A stretch of 21,521 nucleotides of DNA. It comes from JAJDXO01 sp964620095 (GTDB lineage: Bacteria; Pseudomonadota; Alphaproteobacteria; Rhodospirillales; UBA2165). Of this stretch, positions 1 to 8,145 are shown piece by piece; position 1 is the stretch's first letter, and the number at the start of each line of letters is the position of its first letter. The stretch lies in assembly GCA_964620095.1 (NCBI GenBank), contig CAZUGT010000247.1, forward strand, positions 1 to 21,521, written 5' to 3'. A program made the translations under genes and the position numbers. The notes beneath the pieces were generated by a model. The model was not told the origin of the DNA. It worked only from the letters and a program-made list of their open reading frames with translations, and did no database searches.

Positions 1-67
1 CTTGGCTGGCAGAGTGTTGCCGAATCGGTTAACGCCATTCGGCCAACAAACGAGGGGCACACCGGCG

Positions 68-1186
68 ATGCGTAGATTGGCACAGAGACGGAGCAAGCGG
101 CGGCGGCGGTTTGTCGCGGTGGGTCTGGTCGCGCTGCTTGCCGGATGTTCTTCCATCCCCAACGCGGTCAATCCCGTGGAGTGGTACAAGGGCGCGCGGG
201 ATTTCGTCTTCGGTAAGGACGACCAGACGCGGGCGCCCGAGAATACCGGGCCTCGGGCCGATCCCAGGGCCGAGCGCGGGCAGGCGGCGCCCGGCGCCGG
301 TCAAGCCCATCCCCGACTGAACACAGTACCTGAGCGGCCCAAGGCCCGTTCCCGGGAGCAGGGCGGCCTGGTTTCGGGCCGCGACGGCGCCCGGCGTTAT
401 TCCCGCGAGGCGGTCCGCCGCCAGGGCGATCCGGTGAATCCGCTCCAGACATCTCCCCAAATATCACCTCAGGCCGCGGCACGTTCGGCGGCGCCCCGGA
501 TCGAGACGCCGCGCAGGGCGGCAACGCCCGCACCGCGGCAAGCGGCGCCGAGACCGCCGGCCCCGCCCGCTGCGCCGGCCCAACAGGCCGCATCGGCCCC
601 CGCCCCGCGCGCAACGCCGCAACCCCGGCCGGTCCCGCCGGCGCCTGACGGCGGCGAGATGGAAACAGTCGTGATCTCCAGCGCCGGCGTTCAAACCGAG
701 AGCGCCGCCACCAGCCTGCCGGCGCTGTCGGCCAAAATTGCGCTCCCGGCGGCCCCTCCCGGCGCCCAGGCCACCACCTCGGTCGGCGGCGTCCAGAGCC
801 TCTGGGATTTCAACCCGGCGGTGGTCCGGGGTTCCTATCAGGTGGCGACCATCATGTTCCTCAACGGGTCGTCCCGCCTCGATTCCCGGGACCGGCGGAT
901 CATCCGCCAGGTCTTGGCCCAGCAGCGCCGGACCGGCGGCACCATCCGGATCGTCGGTCATGCCAGCCGCCGGACCTCGAACATGAACCTGGTCCGGCAC
1001 AAGCTGGTGAATCTTCGGGTATCGGCGGCCCGCGCCGATGCGGTGGCCCGGGAGCTGATCAGAATCGGCACCCGGCCCGGCAGTTTGTTCGTCGGCGCGG
1101 TGTCCGCCCAGTATCCCCGGTATCAGGAATACATGCCGTCGGGAGAAGCCGGCAACCGGCGAGCCGAGATTTTTATCGATTTCTAG
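68..1186 (+). CDS. OmpA-domain outer-membrane lipoprotein
   Basis: Predicted 372-residue lipoprotein that would anchor in the outer membrane and bind peptidoglycan. From the ATG at 68 it has a very basic N-terminus, a hydrophobic stretch and a lipobox LLAGC with the modified cysteine at residue 27. A proline/alanine-rich, low-complexity linker follows (roughly residues 70-225). The C-terminal ~115 residues (from about 259) look like an OmpA-like domain: MFLNGSSRLD at its start and NRRAEIFIDF at its end. The same frame is open back to a TTG at base 2, but starting there would put 22 residues before the signal peptide, so the ATG is preferred. The gene stands alone, 79 bases before alaC. The family assignment is good. 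The exact role (envelope integrity, cell shape) is not shown by the sequence, and the OmpA domain is somewhat divergent. Confidence 0.8.
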   Translation: MRRLAQRRSKRRRRFVAVGLVALLAGCSSIPNAVNPVEWYKGARDFVFGKDDQTRAPENTGPRADPRAERGQAAPGAGQAHPRLNTVPERPKARSREQGGLVSGRDGARRYSREAVRRQGDPVNPLQTSPQISPQAAARSAAPRIETPRRAATPAPRQAAPRPPAPPAAPAQQAASAPAPRATPQPRPVPPAPDGGEMETVVISSAGVQTESAATSLPALSAKIALPAAPPGAQATTSVGGVQSLWDFNPAVVRGSYQVATIMFLNGSSRLDSRDRRIIRQVLAQQRRTGGTIRIVGHASRRTSNMNLVRHKLVNLRVSAARADAVARELIRIGTRPGSLFVGAVSAQYPRYQEYMPSGEAGNRRAEIFIDF

Positions 1187-1265
1187 GCCCAAGGGCGTTA
1201 AACCCCCCATTCCGGCAGTTAAGTGAGCCAATGGAAGGGGCGCCGGCGAGCGCCGTCGTAAGGCC

Positions 1266-2489
1266 ATGGAACAGGAATTTCACCGGATAAAGCGGCTGCC
1301 GCCGTACGTCTTCAACGAAGTAAATTCGATGAAGGCGAAGGCGCGCGCGGCCGGTGAGGACATCATCGACTTCGGGATGGGCAATCCGGACAGCCCGACG
1401 CCGCCCCACATCGTCGAGAAACTCACCGAGACGGTGACCGATCCCAGGACCCACCGCTATTCGGCGTCGCGCGGCATTCCGGGCCTGCGCCGGGCCAACG
1501 CGGCGTACTATGCGCGCCGGTTCGGCGTCGAGGTGGATCCCGAGAGCGAAACCATCGTGACCCTCGGCTCCAAGGAGGGCCTGGCCAACCTCGCCTCGGC
1601 CATCACCAGCCCCGGCGACGTCATCTTGGTGCCCAATCCCAGCTATCCGATCCACCAGTTCGGCTTCATCATCGCCGGCGCGAGCGTGCGAAGCATTCCG
1701 GTGGACACCGACGAGGCGTTCTTCGACGCATTGGAGCGCGCCGTCATCCATTCGGTGCCCAAGCCCACCGCCGTGGTGCTGAACTACCCGAACAATCCGA
1801 CGGCCATCACCACCGATCTCGAATTCTATGCCCGCGTGGTGGACTTCTGCCGCCGTCACGGCATCTATATCCTGTCGGATTTGGCCTATGCGGAGCTCTA
1901 TTTCGACGGCAACCCGCCGCCGTCGATCCTGCAGATTCCGGGCGCCCGGGAGATCGCGGTCGAGTTCTCGTCCATGAGCAAGACCTATTCCATGCCCGGC
2001 TGGCGGGTCGGTTTCGCCACCGGCAACAAGCGCCTGATCGCGGCGCTGGCGCGGATCAAGTCCTACCTCGATTACGGCGCCTTCACGCCGATCCAGGTCG
2101 CGGCGACCGCCGCGCTGAACGGCCCGCAGGAGTGCATCGGCGAAATCCGCGCGCTCTACAAGCACCGCCGCGACGTGCTGGTCGAGAGCATGGCCGGGGC
2201 CGGCTGGGACATTCCGAGCCCGCCCGCGACCATGTTCGCCTGGGCCCCGATCCCGTCCGCCCTGGAGCACCTGGGTTCCGTCGAGTTCTCCAAGCTGCTG
2301 CTGCGCGAGGCCAAGGTGGCGGTGTCGCCGGGGATCGCCTTCGGCGAGCGCGGCGACGGGTTCGTCCGGGTCTCCCTGGTGGAGAATCCGCAGCGTATCC
2401 GTCAGGCGGCGCGGAACGTCAAGGCCTTCCTCGGCTCCTATGGAGACGTCCCGGAGCAATCAGAGCAACGCCGGGCAGCCGCATCTTGA
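1266..2489 (+). CDS. alaC: PLP-dependent aminotransferase, AlaC type
   Basis: Cytosolic fold-type I aminotransferase of 407 residues. It resembles E. coli AlaC (YfdZ), a glutamate-pyruvate aminotransferase, along its whole length: RLPPYVFN near the N-terminus, IIDFGMGNPDSPTPPHIVEKL-like block, GSKEGLANL, VPNPSYPIHQFG, and VSPGIAFGERGD near the end. The PLP-binding lysine is K239 in SMSKTYSMPGWR. Alphaproteobacterial members are often annotated LL-diaminopimelate aminotransferase, so substrate (pyruvate/alanine, or another amino acid) is inferred. The stop codon TGA overlaps the TTG start of hom (TTGA at 2486-2489), so the two are almost certainly co-translated; this links it to aspartate-family amino acid synthesis. 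The Shine-Dalgarno match before 1266 is weak (AAGG only 2 bases upstream). Confidence 0.88.
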   Translation: MEQEFHRIKRLPPYVFNEVNSMKAKARAAGEDIIDFGMGNPDSPTPPHIVEKLTETVTDPRTHRYSASRGIPGLRRANAAYYARRFGVEVDPESETIVTLGSKEGLANLASAITSPGDVILVPNPSYPIHQFGFIIAGASVRSIPVDTDEAFFDALERAVIHSVPKPTAVVLNYPNNPTAITTDLEFYARVVDFCRRHGIYILSDLAYAELYFDGNPPPSILQIPGAREIAVEFSSMSKTYSMPGWRVGFATGNKRLIAALARIKSYLDYGAFTPIQVAATAALNGPQECIGEIRALYKHRRDVLVESMAGAGWDIPSPPATMFAWAPIPSALEHLGSVEFSKLLLREAKVAVSPGIAFGERGDGFVRVSLVENPQRIRQAARNVKAFLGSYGDVPEQSEQRRAAAS

Positions 2490-3781
2490 GCAAGCCATTG
2501 ACCATTGCCGTCGCCGGGCTCGGTACGGTGGGCGCCGGCGTCATCCGGGTGCTGGATACGCACGCCGAGCTTCTGACCCGGCGCTGCGGCCGGGAGCTCA
2601 GGGTGGTCGCCGTCTCGGCCCGCGACCGCTCCAAGGACCGGGGCATCGCCCTCGAGGCCTGCGAGTGGTACGACGATGCGGCCGAGATGGCCGCGAAAGC
2701 CGACGCCGAGGTGGTCGTCGAACTCATCGGCGGCTCCGGCGGCATCGCGAAGTCCGTGGTCGACAGCGCGCTTCATGCGGGCCGCCACGTGGTCACCGCC
2801 AACAAGGCGCTGCTGGCGCATCATGGAACGGAACTGGCCCGCGCGGCCGAGGGCGCCGGCGTCGCGCTGGCCTACGAGGCGGCGGTGGCGGGCGGCATTC
2901 CCATCGTCAAGGCGCTCCGCGAGGGCCTGGCGGCCAACAGTTTCGACCGGGTCTACGGCATCCTCAACGGGACCTGCAATTACATCCTGTCGGCCATGCG
3001 CGAGACCGGCCGCGGTTTCGACGAGGTGCTCGCCGAGGCGCAGGAGCTGGGCTATGCCGAGGCGGACCCGGCATTCGACGTCGACGGCGTCGATACGGCC
3101 CACAAGCTGGCCATCCTCGCCAGCCTGGCGTTCGGCGCCGAGGTCGATTTCGATTCGATCTATACCGAGGGCATCCGTCACATCTCGCCGCTGGATTTCG
3201 AGTTCGCCGAGGAACTCGGCTACCGGATCAAGCTGCTGGGCATCGCCCGGCGCACGCCGTCGGGGATCGAGCAGCGGGTGCATCCCTGCATGGTGCCGCT
3301 CGCCGACCCGATCGCCCATATCGAGGACGTGTTCAACGCCGTGGTGGTCGACGGGGACGCCGTCGAGACCACCATGTACGAGGGCAGGGGGGCCGGCGAG
3401 GGCCCGACCGCCTCGGCGGTGGTCGCCGATGTGGTGGATATCGCGCGAGGCCGCTGGGCGCCCACCTTCGGCGTGCCCTCCGGGGAACTCACCCCGCCAA
3501 GCCCGTCCCCCATCACCCAGCGCACGGGACGCTACTACCTGCGCCTGACGGTGGTCGACCGGCCCGGCGTTTTCGCGGAAATTGCCTCGGCATTGAAGGA
3601 AAACGATGTTTCAATGGAGGCGATCATCCAGCGGGGCCGCGCGCCCGGCGAAGCGGTGGAAGTGGTGCTGACCACCCACGAAACCCGGGATGATTCCGTC
3701 GCGGCGACCATTGACGCGATCGCCGAATCGGATGCTGTATTGGAGCCGACGCGATTGATCCGGATCGTGTCGTTCGGTTAG
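2486..3781 (+). CDS. hom: Homoserine dehydrogenase
   Basis: Catalyses NAD(P)H-dependent reduction of aspartate semialdehyde to homoserine, the branch point to threonine and methionine. The start is taken as TTG at 2486, overlapping the alaC stop. This gives 431 residues, the usual length of the monofunctional enzyme, and places the Rossmann motif GLGTVG at residues 11-16. The frame is open further upstream inside alaC, but that extension lacks family similarity. Other motifs: TANKALL (K107), NGTCNYIL (161-168), and the catalytic segment DVDGVDTAHK, with the likely catalytic lysine K207. The C-terminal ~80 residues form an ACT domain beginning YLRLTVVDRPGVFAEIA, which in this family senses threonine and gives feedback inhibition. 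An 82-base gap separates it from glpX. Confidence 0.95.
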   Translation: MSKPLTIAVAGLGTVGAGVIRVLDTHAELLTRRCGRELRVVAVSARDRSKDRGIALEACEWYDDAAEMAAKADAEVVVELIGGSGGIAKSVVDSALHAGRHVVTANKALLAHHGTELARAAEGAGVALAYEAAVAGGIPIVKALREGLAANSFDRVYGILNGTCNYILSAMRETGRGFDEVLAEAQELGYAEADPAFDVDGVDTAHKLAILASLAFGAEVDFDSIYTEGIRHISPLDFEFAEELGYRIKLLGIARRTPSGIEQRVHPCMVPLADPIAHIEDVFNAVVVDGDAVETTMYEGRGAGEGPTASAVVADVVDIARGRWAPTFGVPSGELTPPSPSPITQRTGRYYLRLTVVDRPGVFAEIASALKENDVSMEAIIQRGRAPGEAVEVVLTTHETRDDSVAATIDAIAESDAVLEPTRLIRIVSFG

Positions 3782-3787
3782 CGGCAT

Positions 3788-3804
3788 TCCCGCCATCGGC
3801 GGGA
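3788..3804 (+). terminator. Small GC-rich hairpin between hom and glpX
   Basis: A perfect 7-bp stem (TCCCGCC / GGCGGGA) closes a 3-base loop seven bases after the hom stop. There is no following T-run, so it could be a weak terminator, an mRNA 3'-end stabiliser, or chance in GC-rich DNA. Confidence 0.3.
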
Positions 3805-3863
3805 CAATCCGGGGAAGGCCGAAGGGACGCCAAAGGGAGACAAGCCTGCCGGAGGGGGCAACC

Positions 3864-4874
3864 ATGTCCGTGTCTGAACAACCCATCATGCAGGACGCCA
3901 AGATGGACCGGAACCTGGCCCTGGAAGCGGTCCGGGTGACCGAGGCCGCGGCCCTCGCCGCTTCCCGCCTGATGGGCCGGGGCGATGAAAAGGCCGCCGA
4001 TCAGGCGGCCGTCGACGCCATGCGCCGCGCCCTCAACTCGCTGCACATCGAGGGCACCGTCCGTATCGGCGAAGGGGAGCGGGACGAAGCGCCCATGCTT
4101 TACATCGGCGAAGTGGTCGGCGGCGGCGACGGGCCCAAGATCGACATCGCCCTCGATCCGCTGGAAGGGACCACCATCACCGCCAAGGGCGGCCCCAATG
4201 CGCTGGCGGTCATCGCCATGGCCGAGGAGGGCGGCTTCCTCAACGCGCCCGACACCTACATGCAGAAGATCGCCGTCGGCGGCGGCCTGCCGGCCGGGGT
4301 GGTCGACCTGGACGAGGATACCGGCGTCAACCTGAAGAACCTCGCCAAGGCCAAGGGCGTCGACGTGCAGGACATCGTCGCCTGCATTCTCGACCGGCCC
4401 CGCCACGAGGAGATCATCGCCAGGACCCGCGAAGCCGGCGCCCGCATCTCGCTGATCGGCGACGGCGACGTTTCGGGCGTCATCGCCACGGCCCAGGCCG
4501 ACAGCGGCGTCGACATCTACATGGGGGTCGGCGGCGCGCCCGAAGGGGTTCTCGCGGCGGCCGCGCTGCGCTGCATCGGCGGGCAAATGCAGGGCCGCCT
4601 GGTCTTCCGCAACGAGGATGAGCGCCAGCGCGGAATCCGCTGGGGCATCGAGGATTTCGGCCAGAAATACGAGCTAGACCAGCTCGCCGGCGGCGAGGTG
4701 ATGTTCGCCGCCACCGGCGTCACCGACGGCGCCATGCTGCGGGGGGTCCGGCGCTACAAGGACGGCGCCACGACCCATTCGCTGGTCATGCGCTCCAAGT
4801 CGGGCACCGTCCGCTATATCGAGGGCGAGCACAACTTCACCCGCAAGACCGGATTCGATCCGGTAGACGGTTAG
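3864..4874 (+). CDS. glpX: Fructose-1,6-bisphosphatase, class II (GlpX)
   Basis: Hydrolyses fructose-1,6-bisphosphate to fructose-6-phosphate in gluconeogenesis; members in some alphaproteobacteria also act on sedoheptulose-1,7-bisphosphate. The 336-residue product aligns with E. coli GlpX by eye. Metal and catalytic positions known from that enzyme appear conserved: D46 (in AADQAAV), E70 (in RIGEGERDE), D98 and E101 (in DPLEGT), and E227 (in GGAPEG). The ATG at 3864 follows a strong ribosome site (GGAGGGGG ending about 6 bases upstream), although methionines at residues 9 and 14 are also possible. Its stop lies three bases before the recJ start, so glpX and recJ form a transcriptional pair. 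The alaC-hom-glpX-recJ order is a recurrent alphaproteobacterial arrangement. Confidence 0.95.
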   Translation: MSVSEQPIMQDAKMDRNLALEAVRVTEAAALAASRLMGRGDEKAADQAAVDAMRRALNSLHIEGTVRIGEGERDEAPMLYIGEVVGGGDGPKIDIALDPLEGTTITAKGGPNALAVIAMAEEGGFLNAPDTYMQKIAVGGGLPAGVVDLDEDTGVNLKNLAKAKGVDVQDIVACILDRPRHEEIIARTREAGARISLIGDGDVSGVIATAQADSGVDIYMGVGGAPEGVLAAAALRCIGGQMQGRLVFRNEDERQRGIRWGIEDFGQKYELDQLAGGEVMFAATGVTDGAMLRGVRRYKDGATTHSLVMRSKSGTVRYIEGEHNFTRKTGFDPVDG

Positions 4875-4877
4875 CCG

Positions 4878-6656
4878 GTGGCCGGGCGCGACGGAGACAC
4901 GCCCGCTCACGGCGTCGATCGCTCGTTCTCCGGAAAGCGGTGGGTCCGGCGGCCGGGGGACGACCGCCTCGGCCTCGCCATCGCCCAGCGGCTCGGCCTG
5001 CCGGAAATCGTCGGGCGGGTCCTGGCCGCCCGCGGCGTCGGGCTCGACGACGCCCCGTCCTATCTCGACCCCCGGCTCAACGGGCTGCTGCCCGATCCCT
5101 CCCATCTGATCGACATGGACAAGGCCGTGGCGCGGCTGGCCCGCGCGGTCGAAAACGGCGAGAAGATCGCCGTCTTCGGCGATTACGACGTTGACGGCGC
5201 GACGTCTTCCGCGCTGCTCAGGCGGTTCTTCCGCGCCGTCGGCGCCGAGATCGAGGTCTATATCCCCGACCGGCTCAACGAAGGCTACGGCCCCAACGAA
5301 CCGGCGCTCCGGCGGTTGCGGGAGGCAGGCGCCGATATCGTGGTCACCGTCGATTGCGGCACCACGGCGTACGAGCCCCTGGAGGCGGCGGCCGGGATGG
5401 GGCTCGACGTCATCGTCGTCGACCACCACGTCGCCGAAGCGGGCCTGCCCAGGGCCCATGCCGTCGTCAACCCGAACCGCATGGACGAGGACAGCCCGCA
5501 CGGTCAGCTGGCCGCGGTCGGGGTGTCGTTCCTGCTGGCGGTGGGCCTCAACCGGGCGCTGCGGGAGGCGGGCCGTTATGCCGGCCGGCCCGAACCCGAT
5601 TTGCGCCAGTGGCTCGATATGGTGGCCCTCGGCACCGTCGCCGACGTGGTGCCGCTGACCGGGGTCAACCGGGCCTTCGTCCGCCAGGGCCTGAAGGTGC
5701 TGGCCGGGCGCGGGAACACCGGCCTCGCGGCGCTCGCCGACGCCGCCGGCGTGGACGAGGCGCCGGGCGCCTATCATTTGGGTTTCGTGCTGGGGCCCCG
5801 GATCAATGCCGGGGGGCGGCTCGGCTCGTCCGATCTCGGCACCCGCCTGCTGAGCACCGACGATGCCGTCGAGGCCGCTGAGATCGCCGGCGCGCTGGAC
5901 GAATACAACCGGCAGCGCCGCGCCATCGAGGAAGGCGTGCTCCAGGCTGCCGTCCGGGAAGCCGAAGCGGGCCGCCACGACGGCGTCGTCCTGGTCTCGG
6001 GCAGCGACTGGCACCCGGGCGTTATCGGGATCGTCGCCGCGCGGCTGGTGGAACGGTTCGGCCTGCCCGCCTGCGTGGTCACCACCGAGGGCGGCAAGGG
6101 GCTGGGGTCCGGGCGGTCCATGGCCGGCATCGATCTCGGCCAGGCGATCATCGCGGCGCGCCAGAAAGGGCTCCTGGTCAATGGCGGTGGGCACGCCATG
6201 GCCGCCGGCTTCACCGTCGATCCGGACAAGATCGGCGAGTTGCACGCGTTCCTCGCCGAACGGCTAGGGGCGGAGGCCGCCGCGGGCGACGTCGTGCCCC
6301 GGATCACCGTGGACGGCAGCCTCACCGTCGAGGCCGCCAACCTGGAGTTGGCCGAGAACCTGGAGCGCTTGGCACCCTTCGGCAGCGGCAACGCCGAGCC
6401 CCGCTTCGTTCTGCCCGGGGTCCGGGTCGCGAAGGCCGACGTGGTGGGCGCCGATCATGTCCGGTGCACCTTTACCGGCGGCGGCTCGGCCCGGCTCAAC
6501 GCCATTTCCTTCCGGACGGCGGATACGGAACTGGGCAAGCGGCTGTTGAATCACGGCGGGCTGCCGCTCCATGTGGTTGGCCGGGTGCGGCCCAACCGCT
6601 GGCAGGGACGGACCACCGTGCAGCTGATGCTCGACGACGCGGCGGCGGCAACCTAG
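4878..6656 (+). CDS. recJ: Single-stranded-DNA-specific exonuclease RecJ
   Basis: 5'-to-3' single-strand DNA exonuclease acting in RecF-pathway recombination, mismatch repair and base-excision repair. The 592-residue length is normal for the family. The DHH phosphoesterase core is intact: DYDVDG (102-107), VDCGTT (158-163), DHH (182-184), and LGTVADVVPL. Next come GPRINAGGRLG and the DHHA1 region with HPGVIGIVAARL, GSGRS and GGGHAMAAGF. The C-terminal OB-like region carries APFGSGNAEPRFV. The start is GTG at 4878, three bases after the glpX stop, and no better in-frame start precedes it. The coding region ends at a strong inverted repeat that probably terminates the transcript. Confidence 0.96.
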   Translation: MAGRDGDTPAHGVDRSFSGKRWVRRPGDDRLGLAIAQRLGLPEIVGRVLAARGVGLDDAPSYLDPRLNGLLPDPSHLIDMDKAVARLARAVENGEKIAVFGDYDVDGATSSALLRRFFRAVGAEIEVYIPDRLNEGYGPNEPALRRLREAGADIVVTVDCGTTAYEPLEAAAGMGLDVIVVDHHVAEAGLPRAHAVVNPNRMDEDSPHGQLAAVGVSFLLAVGLNRALREAGRYAGRPEPDLRQWLDMVALGTVADVVPLTGVNRAFVRQGLKVLAGRGNTGLAALADAAGVDEAPGAYHLGFVLGPRINAGGRLGSSDLGTRLLSTDDAVEAAEIAGALDEYNRQRRAIEEGVLQAAVREAEAGRHDGVVLVSGSDWHPGVIGIVAARLVERFGLPACVVTTEGGKGLGSGRSMAGIDLGQAIIAARQKGLLVNGGGHAMAAGFTVDPDKIGELHAFLAERLGAEAAAGDVVPRITVDGSLTVEAANLELAENLERLAPFGSGNAEPRFVLPGVRVAKADVVGADHVRCTFTGGGSARLNAISFRTADTELGKRLLNHGGLPLHVVGRVRPNRWQGRTTVQLMLDDAAAAT

Positions 6657-6680
6657 CGGCGGTCTCGGTTCATTCGCACT

Positions 6681-6769
6681 CCCTCACCCCAACCCTCTCC
6701 CAGAGGGAGGGGGAGCTTGCCGTGCGTCCCCTCTCCCCCTTCTTCAGGGGGAGAGGGACAGGGTGAGGG
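6681..6769 (+). repeat. Long inverted repeat / likely terminator after recJ
   Basis: Outer arms 6681-6701 and 6749-6769 pair at 18 of 21 positions (CCCTCACCC...CCCTCTCCC against its complement). Nested inside the right half is a perfect 11-bp hairpin: CCCTCTCCCCC at 6729-6739, a 7-base loop, and GGGGGAGAGGG at 6747-6757. There is no clear T-run, so it may act as a transcript-end structure rather than a canonical intrinsic terminator. It is similar in style to the C/G-tract palindromes found dispersed in many proteobacterial genomes, but different from the elements near 10.2 and 12.3 kb. It fills the 176-base gap between recJ and tRNA-Glu; no gene is seen in that gap. Confidence 0.7.
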
Positions 6770-6790
6770 GGGTCGCAGGCTCGTTAGCTC

Positions 6791-6819
6791 TTGATTTTCG
6801 CTCCCGCGGCAATTAGACC
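6791..6819 (+). promoter_or_regulatory. Candidate promoter for tRNA-Glu
   Basis: TTGATT at 6791-6796 and TAGACC at 6814-6819 are separated by 17 bases, with the mature tRNA starting 13 bases after the -10-like box. The -10 match is poor, so this is a weak prediction resting on position and spacing. Confidence 0.3.
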
Positions 6820-6832
6820 CGTGCCCGGCCGC

Positions 6833-6908
6833 GTCCCCATCGTCTAGAGGCCTAGGACACCACCCTTTCAAGGTGGCGACACGGGTTCGAATCCCGTTGG
6901 GGACGCCA
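6833..6908 (+). tRNA. tRNA-Glu (anticodon TTC)
   Basis: A complete 76-base tRNA including an encoded CCA. The 7-bp acceptor stem pairs GTCCCCA (6833-6839) with TGGGGAC (6898-6904), followed by discriminator G and CCA (6906-6908). The anticodon stem is CCACC / GGTGG, with loop CTTTCAA and anticodon TTC at 6867-6869. The T arm has the standard GGTTCGAATCC core. All arms are intact, so it should be functional. Confidence 0.97.
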
Positions 6909-6941
6909 TTTTCCTCTGGACGAATTGGAGGATTATCACTG

Positions 6942-7277
6942 ATGGCTGAATATGCGGTAAGGCCCCGCGAGAGAACCAGGGTCCCGTCCCATCCGGGCAA
7001 GACCGTCCGGGCGTCCGTCGAGGCGATGGGCCTCAGCATGGTGAAGGTCTCGGCGGCGCTCGGTGTCAGCCGGCAGGCCCTCTACAACATTACGAGAGAC
7101 AAGAACCCCGATGCCATCAGCGTCGATATGGCCGTGCGGCTCGGCACGTTCTTCGACAACGGCCCGGACTTCTGGATCAATATGCAGAAGAACTACGATC
7201 TATGGCATGCCAAGCGCCGGGTAGACGTAAAGCCCATCATCCGGGCCAAGCGGGAACTGGCGACGGCGGCGGCGTGA
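6942..7277 (+). CDS. higA: HigA-family helix-turn-helix antitoxin-like protein (no toxin partner)
   Basis: A 111-residue XRE-type DNA-binding protein of the HigA/VapI addiction-module family. The conserved family opening SHPGKTVRA lies near residue 16. The helix-turn-helix follows (VSAALGVSRQALYNI), then the family hallmarks ISVDMAVRLGTFF and DFWINMQKNYDLWHA. The ATG at 6942 has a GGAGG ribosome site about 9 bases upstream. In HigBA modules the toxin HigB is normally the adjacent gene. Here tRNA-Glu lies 33 bases upstream, a hydrolase lies downstream, and no ~90-codon HigB-like frame is visible on either side. It is probably an orphan antitoxin or a domesticated transcriptional regulator, and may be transcribed with the tRNA. 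Confidence 0.85.
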   Translation: MAEYAVRPRERTRVPSHPGKTVRASVEAMGLSMVKVSAALGVSRQALYNITRDKNPDAISVDMAVRLGTFFDNGPDFWINMQKNYDLWHAKRRVDVKPIIRAKRELATAAA

Positions 7278-7335
7278 GGTGCATTGATCTCCCGCCTCTT
7301 GCGGCGGCTATAGTTGTCCGGGGGGAGGGCGCTTC

Positions 7336-8121
7336 TTGGCCGGCGATCTGAATTTCCATGAATGGGGCCACGAAAGGAACACGGGCGAGCCGGTGCTCGC
7401 GGTGCACGGGTTCCTGCTTGGCGGCGGGTTCTGGCGGCGGTTCGCCGACGGCTGCCAGGACCGGTTCCGCATCGTCGCGCCGGATTTGCCGGGTTTCGCC
7501 GGCAGCGGGCATTTGCCGCCCTGCCGGTCGATCGAGGAACTGGCGGCGGCGGTCTTGGGCTTCGCCGACGGCCGGGGCCTGGAGACCTTTCACCTCATCG
7601 GACATTCCATGGGCGGCTGCGTCGTCCAGCAGATGGCCCTCGATGCCGGGGACCGGATCCGGAAACTGGTGGTCTATTCCTCGTCCGCGGGCCTCGTCCG
7701 CTCGACCAAGGGCGCGGCCTCGGCGCGCAGCCCCGAAGAGCGTCTGGCGGTGCTGGAGAAGGAAGGCGTGGACGGTCTCAGGCAGTGGATGGCGCCCTAC
7801 TGGTTCGCCGCCGGCGAAGCGAGCCCGTACCTGGAAGAGGCTGTCGCCTGCGGCCGCGGCGGATCGCTGGAGGCGGCGAGGCTCGGCCCCCGGTACATGA
7901 CGTCCTGGGACATCCATGACCGCCTGGGCGAGATCGCGCCGCCGACGCTGGTCATCGGCGGGGACAAGGATCATACCTTTACCATCGAGGCGATGGCGGC
8001 GGTTGCGCGGAACGTCCGGGACGGCAGCCTGTGCATCCTCCCCGACGCCGCTCATTGCGCCCACTTGGAATGCGCCGCCGCCTTCGATGACGTGGTCTGG
8101 GCGTTTCTGAGCGGCGGCTAG
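7336..8121 (+). CDS. Alpha/beta-hydrolase fold protein
   Basis: A 261-residue cytosolic alpha/beta hydrolase with no signal peptide. The oxyanion-hole motif VHGFLLGG lies at 23-30. The nucleophile elbow GHSMGG gives catalytic Ser91. The acid is probably D212 (GGDKDHT) and the histidine H240 (PDAAHCAHLE). A cap domain occupies about residues 125-195. The start is TTG at 7336, supported by GGGGGAGGG ending about 6 bases upstream. The fold is shared by esterases, C-C bond hydrolases, haloperoxidases and lactonases, and the sequence does not show which substrate is used. It converges with the peptide-transporter permease, with a 24-base gap, and lies 58 bases after higA. Confidence 0.85.
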   Translation: MAGDLNFHEWGHERNTGEPVLAVHGFLLGGGFWRRFADGCQDRFRIVAPDLPGFAGSGHLPPCRSIEELAAAVLGFADGRGLETFHLIGHSMGGCVVQQMALDAGDRIRKLVVYSSSAGLVRSTKGAASARSPEERLAVLEKEGVDGLRQWMAPYWFAAGEASPYLEEAVACGRGGSLEAARLGPRYMTSWDIHDRLGEIAPPTLVIGGDKDHTFTIEAMAAVARNVRDGSLCILPDAAHCAHLECAAAFDDVVWAFLSGG

Positions 8122-8145
8122 GGCTCGCAGGCCCGCGGCGGATTC

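Noticed and set aside
2..67. Upstream TTG start for the OmpA-domain lipoprotein.
   Set aside because: It would put 22 residues ahead of the lipoprotein signal peptide; the ATG at 68 gives a standard signal sequence and lipobox.
4674..6245. A 523-codon open frame on the - strand opposite recJ.
   Set aside because: It is a shadow of the conserved RecJ coding frame, with no motifs of its own.
6833..6908. tRNA-Glu as the attachment site of an integrated element.
   Set aside because: No integrase, no second copy of the tRNA 3' end in the window and no composition break downstream were seen.
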